Shown here one piece after another: positions 1 through 5,112 of a stretch of DNA of 6,757 nt. How positions within the stretch are numbered: position 1 is the stretch's first letter; each line of letters opens with the position of its first letter. The DNA comes from Actinomycetota bacterium (GTDB lineage: Bacteria; Actinomycetota; Geothermincolia; Geothermincolales; RBG-13-55-18), in the NCBI GenBank assembly GCA_028275245.1, contig JAPWVA010000066.1, forward strand, positions 1-6,757, read 5' to 3'. The position numbers were made by a program, and so were the translations under genes. Under the pieces are notes generated by a model, which saw only the letters and a list, made by a program, of their open reading frames with translations, was not told the origin of the DNA and made no database searches.

Positions 1-63
1 TTTCCGGAGCGTGTCAACATGCTCAGGAGCCCAGTTGCTGTCTACAAAAAGTAGGCGCCTCAT
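1..63 (-). CDS. Start of an unidentified reading frame leaving the IS (partial)
   Basis: An open frame begins with ATG at 61-63 and runs off the left edge after 21 residues (MRRLLFVDSN, then WAPEHVDTLRK). GAGGT at 73-77 on the minus strand, overlapping the transposase stop codon, gives a plausible ribosome binding site 9 nt away. I do not recognise the protein. The first codons overlap the candidate left inverted repeat, so this may be a neighbouring gene whose start was supplied by the element, a gene translationally coupled to the transposase, or a chance frame. The visible part is too short to decide. Confidence 0.3.
   Translation of the reverse strand, partial: MRRLLFVDSNWAPEHVDTLRK
36..58. 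repeat. Left terminal inverted repeat of the IS (candidate)
   Basis: This 23-bp stretch matches the reverse complement of 1563-1585 at 16 positions. The outer six bases (TGCTGT) and inner nine (AGTAGGCGC) are exact, separated by a mostly unmatched 8-bp middle at equal spacing. It begins 17 bp beyond the transposase stop, where the downstream end of such an element is expected. Confidence 0.5.
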
Positions 64-75
64 CCCGGCAAAACC

Positions 76-1482
76 TCAACCGGCCATCCTTTCATATCCC
101 GCGAGCACTTTGAGGACATCCTTTACCCAGGGGTCGCCGCTTCTTGTCTGGAGCAGCGGCATGTTCTTTTTAAGCCAGGCCTCCGGGTTTCTCCTCACCT
201 CCTTTCTTAAGGAGGACATGGCCATCCTCTCCGCCCTGCGGTCCGTCGCTCTCCGGGAGGCCAAAAAGGAGGAGAGCTCCCCGTTTTGGGATAGCTCGAT
301 CACCTGGCAGAGGGAGTCCGCCCCGGAGACGCTCCAGCTCATGCCGCGCTTCTTGAAGCGGTCGGAGAGGAGCTTGTCCACGTTGCCCTCCATGGCCCCC
401 GGGGAGCGGTCCCCATCCCTTGGAGGAAGCACCTTTCTCCAGTCGCAAAGCCAGGCCAAGGTGGAGGAGAGGTAGGATAGGGTCTCCGCTATCCTCTTCT
501 TTCCCTTTTCATCGGTGGCCGTCTGGAGCTGTTTTTGAAGCTCCGAGACCACCTCCTCCCCCCTTCCCCGGCAGGCCAGGGCGAAGAGCCTCTCCGCCTC
601 AGGGGAAAATCCCAGGGCCCGCACGAGGGACCTCTTTAGATGGAAGCGGGAGAGCTGGGCGCAGTGCGGGGAGAAGAGCTCGGGGCCCTTTCTGAGCCAG
701 GAGGCCCCGTCGGAGGACCAGATGACCTCCTTGACCTTGGCGTGGTCATAGACGGTGGCCAGATCGGTGCTCCACTGGGAGAGGAAGTCCTCCCCCGGGG
801 CGGCGGAGAGGAAGACCCGCCTCTTTCTGGTCCTCCACTTCCCCTCGGAGACCCTCTCCCAGCCCTCGTAGGAGATGCCCGCCTTGAGCTCGTGCTTCTT
901 TCTCCCCTCCCGCTGCAGGGGGATCATGCAGCCGTCGGCTTCGAGGAAGAGGAGATCCGCCTCCTTTTTCCTGGAGGGAGGAAGGGCCCCGCGGGAAAAG
1001 AGCTCCTCCGCCCTTTTCCTCTTCTCCTCCGTCCGTTGGCGTCCCCTCTCCCCCACCCGGCGGTGGAGGAGGTTGTGGTCCACCTTAAAGGAGAGGAAGA
1101 AGGAGAGGTGTCCGGCCGCCCTGCGGAAGGAGGTATCGGCGCACATCCTCAGGGCCGCCTCCTTGCGGGAGGGGGTGGCGGCCAGGTTCCCCTTCCTCAG
1201 GCCCAGGGCCTCGCCGGGAAGGAAGCGGGTGTTTCCCTCTCCGTCCCGGTAGTACCTCCTCTTCACCCTGACCACCCCGAAGCGGGTGAGGACGTCCCTT
1301 TCCCGCCTGCCCAGGTGGCGCAGCCCCTTCTCCCTCTTCTTCATGAGCGCCTCGTCCAGATGCTCCAGGTAGGCCTTGAGGATGGCCCGGCCCACCTCGA
1401 AGAGCGCCTCCGCCGTCTTCTCCTCCACCTCCTCAAGGGTCTTCGCTTCGGATACCAGATGTAGTACTATGGATTCCAGCAA
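76..1482 (-). CDS. ISLre2-family (UPF0236) DDE transposase
   Basis: A 468-residue transposase of the UPF0236/ISLre2 family, expected to cut and join the ends of its own element. The N-terminal half is charged and helical, with a typical block around residues 62-95 (RDVLTRFGVVRVKRRYY) followed by LGLRKG. Likely catalytic acidic residues are D183 in LEADG, D258 in SSDGA and E365 in AMEGN; the last is followed by a characteristic KKRGMSWS segment at 377-384. Length is normal for the family and there is no internal stop, so it may be active. The start is TTG at 1480-1482, preceded by GGGGTGATC at 1487-1495. That ribosome binding site lies in one arm of an inverted repeat (1483-1494 with 1531-1542), and a promoter is visible at 1525-1554. 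The acidic triad is assigned from motif position and was not checked by alignment. Confidence 0.88.
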   Translation of the reverse strand: MLESIVLHLVSEAKTLEEVEEKTAEALFEVGRAILKAYLEHLDEALMKKREKGLRHLGRRERDVLTRFGVVRVKRRYYRDGEGNTRFLPGEALGLRKGNLAATPSRKEAALRMCADTSFRRAAGHLSFFLSFKVDHNLLHRRVGERGRQRTEEKRKRAEELFSRGALPPSRKKEADLLFLEADGCMIPLQREGRKKHELKAGISYEGWERVSEGKWRTRKRRVFLSAAPGEDFLSQWSTDLATVYDHAKVKEVIWSSDGASWLRKGPELFSPHCAQLSRFHLKRSLVRALGFSPEAERLFALACRGRGEEVVSELQKQLQTATDEKGKKRIAETLSYLSSTLAWLCDWRKVLPPRDGDRSPGAMEGNVDKLLSDRFKKRGMSWSVSGADSLCQVIELSQNGELSSFLASRRATDRRAERMAMSSLRKEVRRNPEAWLKKNMPLLQTRSGDPWVKDVLKVLAGYERMAG

Positions 1483-1542
1483 GAGAGATCACCCCTTTCT
1501 TCCTTTTTTGCCTGTTTTGCCAGGATGATAGGGTGGTCTCTC
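1483..1542 (-). promoter_or_regulatory. Inverted repeat masking the transposase RBS in read-through RNA
   Basis: The arms 1483-1494 (GAGAGATCACCC) and 1531-1542 (GGGTGGTCTCTC) are complementary at 11 of 12 positions, with a 36-nt loop. On the minus strand the downstream arm contains most of the ribosome binding site and abuts the TTG start. The upstream arm lies between the -35 and -10 boxes, so it is absent from RNA begun at the element's own promoter and present only in RNA entering from upstream. The expected effect is to block transposase translation from outside transcripts, by analogy with IS10 and IS50. The repeat is seen in the sequence; the function is inferred. Confidence 0.5.
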
Positions 1543-1554
1543 GTACTTTTTCAA
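1525..1554 (-). promoter_or_regulatory. Transposase promoter (-35 TTGAAA, -10 TATCAT)
   Basis: On the minus strand TTGAAA (1549-1554) is followed after 18 bp by TATCAT (1525-1530). Each box differs from the sigma-70 consensus at one position. Transcription would start near 1518, leaving a leader of about 36 nt before the TTG start at 1482. It lies inside the element, between the right inverted repeat and the gene. Confidence 0.6.
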
Positions 1555-1562
1555 CCCTAAAA

Positions 1563-1585
1563 GCGCCTACTGAAACGATACAGCA
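1563..1585. repeat. Right terminal inverted repeat of the IS (candidate)
   Basis: Partner of 36-58. It begins with GCGCCTACT and ends with ACAGCA, the complements of the two exact blocks at the left end. It lies just outside the transposase promoter, which makes it the upstream end of the element. Confidence 0.5.
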
Positions 1586-1696
1586 TCTTATTCGGGTGGA
1601 CTTCAGGAGGACCGGGGGGTGAGGTCGGTCTTCCCGCTCCGTCCAAACCATGCTCGCCATCCCGTCGTGGAAAAACGAAATCTTCCACAAAGATAA
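1586..1696. other. Non-coding stretch between the IS and the lipoprotein terminator
   Basis: No supported gene. It contains the U-rich tail of the lipoprotein terminator and a second small hairpin (GTGGAA at 1667-1672 with TTCCAC at 1683-1688, 10-nt loop). An 85-residue minus-strand frame crosses it and the IS end, but it has no family resemblance and is taken as chance. Confidence 0.5.
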
Positions 1697-1720
1697 GGGG
1701 GGAGGCTAATGCCTCCCCCC
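1689..1720 (-). terminator. Intrinsic terminator of the lipoprotein gene
   Basis: A perfect 10-bp GC-rich stem (GGGGGGAGGC at 1697-1706, GCCTCCCCCC at 1711-1720) encloses a TAAT loop. On the minus strand it is followed by TTATCTTT. It lies 35 bp past the lipoprotein stop codon. There is no T-rich tract on the plus-strand side, so it should act mainly on leftward transcription, stopping RNA before the insertion sequence. Confidence 0.85.
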
Positions 1721-1755
1721 ATGCCCTTCACTGCCACGGGCCCCGGGCAGGCTCT

Positions 1756-2328
1756 CTAAAGCTTTTTGTCAGCCTTTACCTTATCCGCCTGCTTCTCCAG
1801 GGAATCGGCCTCGCTTCCCAAGTCGGTGACTTTCTTAAGCTCCTCCCTCTGGAGCAAGGCGGTGAAGTCGACCTTCTGCCCCGCGGCTCCCGCCATCACC
1901 ATCTTCTTGAGCTCCTCCAGCAGGGTCTTGATGAGGGGTAGCATCTCCTGCCGCTTGCGAGTGGCCTGGAGCATCAGGTCGGCGTAATCCTTGTAATCCT
2001 TGAGGCCCTCCATTCCCAGGATCTCCTCATAGGCCCCCGCGGCCTCCCGGAGCTTGGCCTCGATGTCCGCCAGGCTCTGGGTCACCTCCTTTTCCAGGGC
2101 CTCGCCTGCCGGTCCGGTGAACTTGGAGTAATCGCCGGTGGCCAGGCTCCCACCCAGCTCGCTCTGCTTTTGCTGAAGCTTGGTGAACAGGTCCTTGGCC
2201 GCCTGGTAAGCCTGGTCACCTTCAGACATCTTAGCCTTGGCCTCGGCGGTGTTCTCGCCCTTACCGCAACCCGCCACGAGAAGGCCCACAAGACCAAGGG
2301 CCAGCAGCAAAACCAGGGCTTTCCTCAT
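1756..2328 (-). CDS. Secreted lipoprotein of unknown function
   Basis: A 190-residue protein with a lipoprotein signal peptide: basic start (MRK), hydrophobic stretch at residues 4-19, and lipobox LVAGC with the lipidated cysteine at 21. After signal peptidase II cleavage, about 170 residues would be anchored to the outer face of the membrane. The mature part is rich in Ala, Lys, Glu, Leu and Gln, has no further cysteine, and looks wholly helical, with charged heptad-like stretches (about residues 34-60, 70-100, 115-140 and 155-190). That suggests a helical bundle or coiled coil. No enzyme motif is visible and I do not recognise a named family. The frame is open upstream to 2445, but the ATG at 2326-2328 is chosen because AGGAGGTGA stands 5 nt before it and the signal peptide starts there. 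It lies 174 bp after the phosphoesterase gene and ends in a strong terminator; I saw no convincing own promoter. Confidence 0.85.
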   Translation of the reverse strand: MRKALVLLLALGLVGLLVAGCGKGENTAEAKAKMSEGDQAYQAAKDLFTKLQQKQSELGGSLATGDYSKFTGPAGEALEKEVTQSLADIEAKLREAAGAYEEILGMEGLKDYKDYADLMLQATRKRQEMLPLIKTLLEELKKMVMAGAAGQKVDFTALLQREELKKVTDLGSEADSLEKQADKVKADKKL

Positions 2329-2333
2329 GCATC

Positions 2334-2342
2334 TCACCTCCT
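2334..2342 (-). promoter_or_regulatory. Strong RBS fixing the lipoprotein start
   Basis: AGGAGGTGA on the minus strand, a nearly full match to the 16S rRNA tail, 5 nt before the ATG at 2326-2328. It rules out the longer upstream frame as the main product. Confidence 0.8.
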
Positions 2343-2502
2343 GCATCCTCTGCTGCCTCCATAGCCCTTCCCTCACACAAGAGGTTATTCGCCTTCCCTG
2401 CTCCTTTCCCTTTATGGCCACCTGAAAGCCACTCCAAACGTCCACGGGAAGCGGATACCGGCAGAGGGCGGGACAAGTAGCAGGCCGGAGAAGAGCACGG
2501 AA

Positions 2503-3051
2503 TCACAGCTCGCCCCGGAGCAGTTCCCTCCCGCTCTCCAGCTCCAATATGCTGATGGTCCTGCCATCCAGGAGCCCCACGGTGGGTATACCCTCCCCCT
2601 TGGGCAGGGAAGGGCTGCCCGGGTTGCAAATCGTCACGCCCTCCGCCTCCCGGATATCGTAGAGGTGGGTGTGACCCCGCACCAGCAGGCGGGCGCCGTA
2701 GCCGGCCGCCTGTCTGGCCAGCTCATCCTCCTCCGCGTGATGACCGTGGATCACCATGATGTCCAAACCATCCACGTGTAGCCAGAGGTAAGGGGAGAGT
2801 ATGGGATCCCGCAGGGCCAGCTGATCCACCTCCGAATCGCAGTTCCCCCGTGCATGGAGGATGGGGATCCTGCTCTCGTTCATCAGGCGGGCTAGTTCCG
2901 CCGGGTTGTAGGTGGGCAGAACTGGGTTGAAGGCGCCGTGGTAAAGGTGATCGCCGGCGTGGAGGATCATACGGCAACCCTGAAGGAGATCCATGGCCTT
3001 CCTCCAGGCCTCGGGGTCGCCGTGGGTATCGCTGACGATGCCGATCCTCAT
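2503..3051 (-). CDS. YfcE/MJ0936-type metallophosphoesterase
   Basis: A 182-residue calcineurin-like phosphoesterase close in length and motif layout to E. coli YfcE, a metal-dependent phosphodiesterase whose natural substrate is not established. All metal-ligand motifs are present: D8 and H10 in SDTHGD, D34 in HAGDHLYHG, N70 in RGNCDSEVDQ, H102 in IHGHH, and H127 and H129 in RGHTH. NPGSPSLPKG at 143-152 is the usual family ending block. The protein should be cytoplasmic, as there is no signal peptide or membrane segment. Start at ATG 3049-3051, with GGAGGTGA at 3058-3065 six nt upstream. It follows the thiamine operon after a 230-bp gap with its own candidate promoter, so it is probably a separate unit. 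The substrate cannot be read from the sequence. The yfcE symbol is not assigned because orthology within this large family is uncertain. Confidence 0.9.
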   Translation of the reverse strand: MRIGIVSDTHGDPEAWRKAMDLLQGCRMILHAGDHLYHGAFNPVLPTYNPAELARLMNESRIPILHARGNCDSEVDQLALRDPILSPYLWLHVDGLDIMVIHGHHAEEDELARQAAGYGARLLVRGHTHLYDIREAEGVTICNPGSPSLPKGEGIPTVGLLDGRTISILELESGRELLRGEL

Positions 3052-3065
3052 CCCCTGTCACCTCC

Positions 3066-3083
3066 ACAAGAGATACAAGAGAT
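3066..3083. repeat. 9-bp perfect tandem repeat, two copies
   Basis: ACAAGAGAT occurs twice head to tail (3066-3074 and 3075-3083). On the minus strand the second transcribed copy abuts the GGAGGTGA ribosome binding site of the phosphoesterase gene. Confidence 0.85.
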
Positions 3084-3203
3084 CCCTATCCCATCTTGGC
3101 GCCGGTGAAAATGCTTCCGCCGTGCCCCCGCGACCTTCCACCTCCTCGCCGCACCTACCTCGCGGTGGGAGCAAGGGACAGGAGGATTCTAACCCGTCCC
3201 GGT

Positions 3204-3229
3204 GACATCCTCCAGGGACATCCTCCAGG
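3204..3229. repeat. 13-bp perfect tandem repeat, two copies
   Basis: GACATCCTCCAGG occurs twice head to tail (3204-3216 and 3217-3229). It lies just upstream of the candidate -10 box at 3186-3191, where a regulator site or a replication-slippage duplication would be plausible. Confidence 0.85.
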
Positions 3230-3281
3230 CAACCAGTACATCGATCTCCTGCTATCCCTTCGGCCAACCCTGGAATGACCC

Positions 3282-4076
3282 TCAGGGCAGGTATACCGGG
3301 AAGACCGGTCCCCTTCCCCCTCCGAGATCCAGGGAATTGAGCAGGGCTGCCCTCACCAGAGACCTGGCCCTTTTCACCGCCTGCAAGGGATCGTCCCCCA
3401 GGGCCAGACCCCCCGCCACCCCCGCGGAGAACACGCACCCGGTGCCGTGGTCGTGAGGGGTGGGGATCCTCTCCCCGGAGAGCACCTCCATCCGCCTACC
3501 GTCGTAGAAGACGTCTGCCGCCTCCCCTCCCCCCAAATGCCCGCCCTTCACTACCACGCAACGGGGCCCCAGCTCCAGGAGGGCCGCCGCCGCGTTCCTC
3601 ATAGCCTGGAGGTTTCCCACCTCCTCCCCCAAGAGCGCCGAGGCCTCCTCCAGGTTGGGGGTGAAGACGGTGGCCAGGGGCAGGAGCTCCTCCTTCATGG
3701 CCTCCAAGCCCCCGGGGTCCAAAAGCTCCTGCCCGGTGGAGGAACGCAAGACCGGATCCACCACCAGGGGCAACCCGCTCCTGCCCTTCAAGGCATCCGC
3801 CACCACCCGCACCGTCTCCTCGCGCGCCAGCATCCCCGTCTTGGCGGCGTCCACCGGGAAGTCGGAAAACACCGCTTCCATTTGGGCGGCTACCAGCTTC
3901 GGGGGTAGGTCGAAACGATCCCACACCCCCCGAGTGTTCTGCGCCGTCACCGAGGTTAGGGCGCAAGTGGGGTGTATCCCGAGCAGGAAGAAGATCCGGC
4001 AGTCGGCCTGAATCCCCGCACCTCCGCCGGAATCCGAACCCGCCACCGTGAGGGCCACCCTCCTCCTCCCCGCCAT
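3282..4076 (-). CDS. thiD: ThiD, HMP / HMP-phosphate kinase
   Basis: Bifunctional hydroxymethylpyrimidine and phosphomethylpyrimidine kinase of the ribokinase fold, 264 residues, the usual length for a stand-alone ThiD. It converts the ThiC product HMP-P to HMP-PP for ThiE. Visible motifs in order: AGSDSGGGAGIQAD at 12-25, TAQNT at 44-48 (Q46 is the expected pyrimidine contact), KTGML at 79-83, VDPV at 106-109, TPN at 139-141, VKGGH at 176-180 and HGTGC at 210-214 with the active-site cysteine C214. No ThiE fusion is attached. Its ATG is 4 nt after the thiL stop, and the thiL TGA lies within the thiD ribosome binding site GAGGTGATC (4079-4087), so translation is likely coupled. It is the last gene of the thiamine cluster in this window. 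Pyridoxal kinase is an alternative, but the motifs and context favour ThiD. Confidence 0.94.
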   Translation of the reverse strand: MAGRRRVALTVAGSDSGGGAGIQADCRIFFLLGIHPTCALTSVTAQNTRGVWDRFDLPPKLVAAQMEAVFSDFPVDAAKTGMLAREETVRVVADALKGRSGLPLVVDPVLRSSTGQELLDPGGLEAMKEELLPLATVFTPNLEEASALLGEEVGNLQAMRNAAAALLELGPRCVVVKGGHLGGGEAADVFYDGRRMEVLSGERIPTPHDHGTGCVFSAGVAGGLALGDDPLQAVKRARSLVRAALLNSLDLGGGRGPVFPVYLP

Positions 4077-4080
4077 GGGA

Positions 4081-5055
4081 TCACCTCAGGTGCTCGTAAC
4101 CGGTGCTCCCGGTGGCGTAGGGTTTACCGTATTGGTCGAAAACCCGCACCCCCTCACCCCGCACCATCTTTCCCACCATCTTAGCACCCGTTTGTCGGCA
4201 TATCTCGTCCGCCGCCCCCTTCGGGGCGATGATGATGAGCTCGTAGTCCTCGCCGCCTGAAAGTGCCGCCTGGTAGGGATCCTCCCCCACTGCCTCCGCC
4301 AGCTCCATCGCCTGCGGGCTCAAGGGAAGCTCCCCCAGGTACACCTCCGCTCCCAGGCCGCTCTCCTCGCACACGTGGCCCAGATCCCTGATGAAACCGT
4401 CGCTGATGTCTATGGCGGCGCTAGCCCCCAGCCGGGAAGCGATGTCCCCTTCCCGCAACCTGGGCTCGGGATAAAGATGGCGCCGGGCGCAGGGGTGTCC
4501 CGCCTCCCCACCATTCCTCAGGTACAGCCAGCCCAGGTATGAATCCCCCAGGGTCCCGGTGACCAGTACCAGGTCCCCCTCCCTGGCCCCTCCCCGGGTG
4601 AGTAATACCGTCCCCTCCTCCTTGAATCCCAGCACCGCTACCACCGCGAAATGGGGACCGGGGCTCGCCACCAGGTCTCCTCCCACCAACTCACAATGGA
4701 AACTACCACCACAGCGGAGGATCCCCCCTTGCAGTTCTTCCAGGTCCTCCACCTTCGTGTCCCCCCTAGCTCCGATGGCCACCACCGCGTAGGACTTATC
4801 ACAACCCCCCATGGCCGCCAGGTCGGAGAGGTTGGAGGCGAGGGCCTTGTAGCCCACCGAGTCCCACGGGACGTAGCCGAGGTCGAAATGGACCCCCTCC
4901 ACCATCGCGTCCACAGCGAAGAGGAGTGTCTCCGCTTCCCCCTTTAAGACGGCGGCGTCGTCCCCGCTGCCCAGCATCACCCCCCTACCCGGAGCCGGGA
5001 GAAGTTCCCGGAAGAGGGCTATCATTCCGAACTCACCCAGCTCACCGGCCCTCAA
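4081..5055 (-). CDS. thiL: ThiL, thiamine-monophosphate kinase
   Basis: Thiamine-phosphate kinase of the PurM/AIR synthetase-like fold, which makes the active cofactor thiamine pyrophosphate using ATP. Family motifs in order (numbered from this start): ELGEFGMI at 5-12, GSGDDAAV at 29-36, VDAMVEGVHFD at 48-58, SNLSDLAAMG at 74-83, VGGD at 124-127, TGTLG at 166-170, DISDG at 216-220 and SGGEDYEL at 266-273, ending in GYEHL. The start is uncertain. TTG at 5053-5055, with GGGGAGGG at 5062-5069 six nt upstream, gives 324 residues and an N-terminus like known ThiL proteins. TTG at 5077-5079, with AGGAG at 5086-5090, gives 332 residues and is also possible. It lies in the thiamine operon, 57 nt after thiC and 4 nt before thiD. 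Confidence 0.94.
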   Translation of the reverse strand: MRAGELGEFGMIALFRELLPAPGRGVMLGSGDDAAVLKGEAETLLFAVDAMVEGVHFDLGYVPWDSVGYKALASNLSDLAAMGGCDKSYAVVAIGARGDTKVEDLEELQGGILRCGGSFHCELVGGDLVASPGPHFAVVAVLGFKEEGTVLLTRGGAREGDLVLVTGTLGDSYLGWLYLRNGGEAGHPCARRHLYPEPRLREGDIASRLGASAAIDISDGFIRDLGHVCEESGLGAEVYLGELPLSPQAMELAEAVGEDPYQAALSGGEDYELIIIAPKGAADEICRQTGAKMVGKMVRGEGVRVFDQYGKPYATGSTGYEHLR

Positions 5056-5112
5056 GTGCCACCCTCCCCGATGGTCCAAAACGAGCTCCTACCCACGGCT
5101 GGCTCCACTCTT

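Larger units (their letters stand above)
36..1585 (-). mobile_element. ISLre2-family insertion sequence
   Basis: An apparently complete single-gene insertion sequence of about 1.55 kb. It holds one full-length ISLre2/UPF0236 transposase (76-1482), a promoter just upstream, and imperfect inverted repeats at 36-58 and 1563-1585. Length, the single long gene, and short gaps from the stop to one repeat (about 20 bp) and from the start to the other (about 80 bp) fit the family. The limits come only from the repeat match (16 of 23 positions, with an exact 9-bp inner block and an exact 6-bp outer block). I found no direct target duplication next to either repeat, so the true ends could differ by several bases, or the element is old or rearranged. 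It sits just past the terminator of the lipoprotein gene and is transcribed in the same direction. Confidence 0.6.
3052..3281 (-). promoter_or_regulatory. Leader region of the phosphoesterase gene
   Basis: A 230-bp gap between thiD and the phosphoesterase gene with no supported gene. On the minus strand it holds a 13-bp tandem repeat (3204-3229), then a -10-like TAGAAT (3186-3191), then a leader of about 130 nt ending in a 9-bp tandem repeat (3066-3083) and the ribosome binding site (3058-3065). The -35 match 17 bp upstream of TAGAAT is weak (TGGAGG) and falls inside the 13-bp repeat, so an activator may be needed if the promoter is real. I see no clear terminator for the thiamine operon here and no known riboswitch core. 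Confidence 0.4.

Noticed and set aside
640..1464. A 274-codon open frame on the plus strand opposite the transposase
   Set aside because: It is a Pro-, Gly- and Leu-rich antisense frame created by GC-rich codons of the transposase; it has no recognisable motif and the opposite strand has a clear family match.
1433..1690. An 85-codon minus-strand frame crossing the right end of the IS
   Set aside because: It spans the transposase start, promoter, inverted repeat and flanking DNA in another frame, with no sign of a real protein.
2329..2445. Upstream extension of the lipoprotein frame by 39 codons
   Set aside because: It would bury the signal peptide inside the protein; the internal ATG has a near-perfect ribosome binding site and correct signal peptide position.
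2462..2491. Possible hairpin terminator after the phosphoesterase gene (CCGGC with GCCGG on the minus strand)
   Set aside because: Only five base pairs with a loop of about 20 nt and no T-rich tail.
3126..3162. Hairpin with CGCGA and TCGCG ends in the phosphoesterase leader
   Set aside because: A five-pair stem with a 26-nt loop in GC-rich DNA is expected by chance and has no supporting feature.
3052..3281. Possible TPP riboswitch between thiD and the phosphoesterase gene
   Set aside because: No CTGAGA-type core or partner arm was found on the minus strand, and the position downstream of the thiamine genes is wrong for controlling them.
3447..3908. A 153-codon plus-strand frame opposite thiD
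   Set aside because: Antisense shadow of a confidently identified ThiD; composition is biased and no motif is present.
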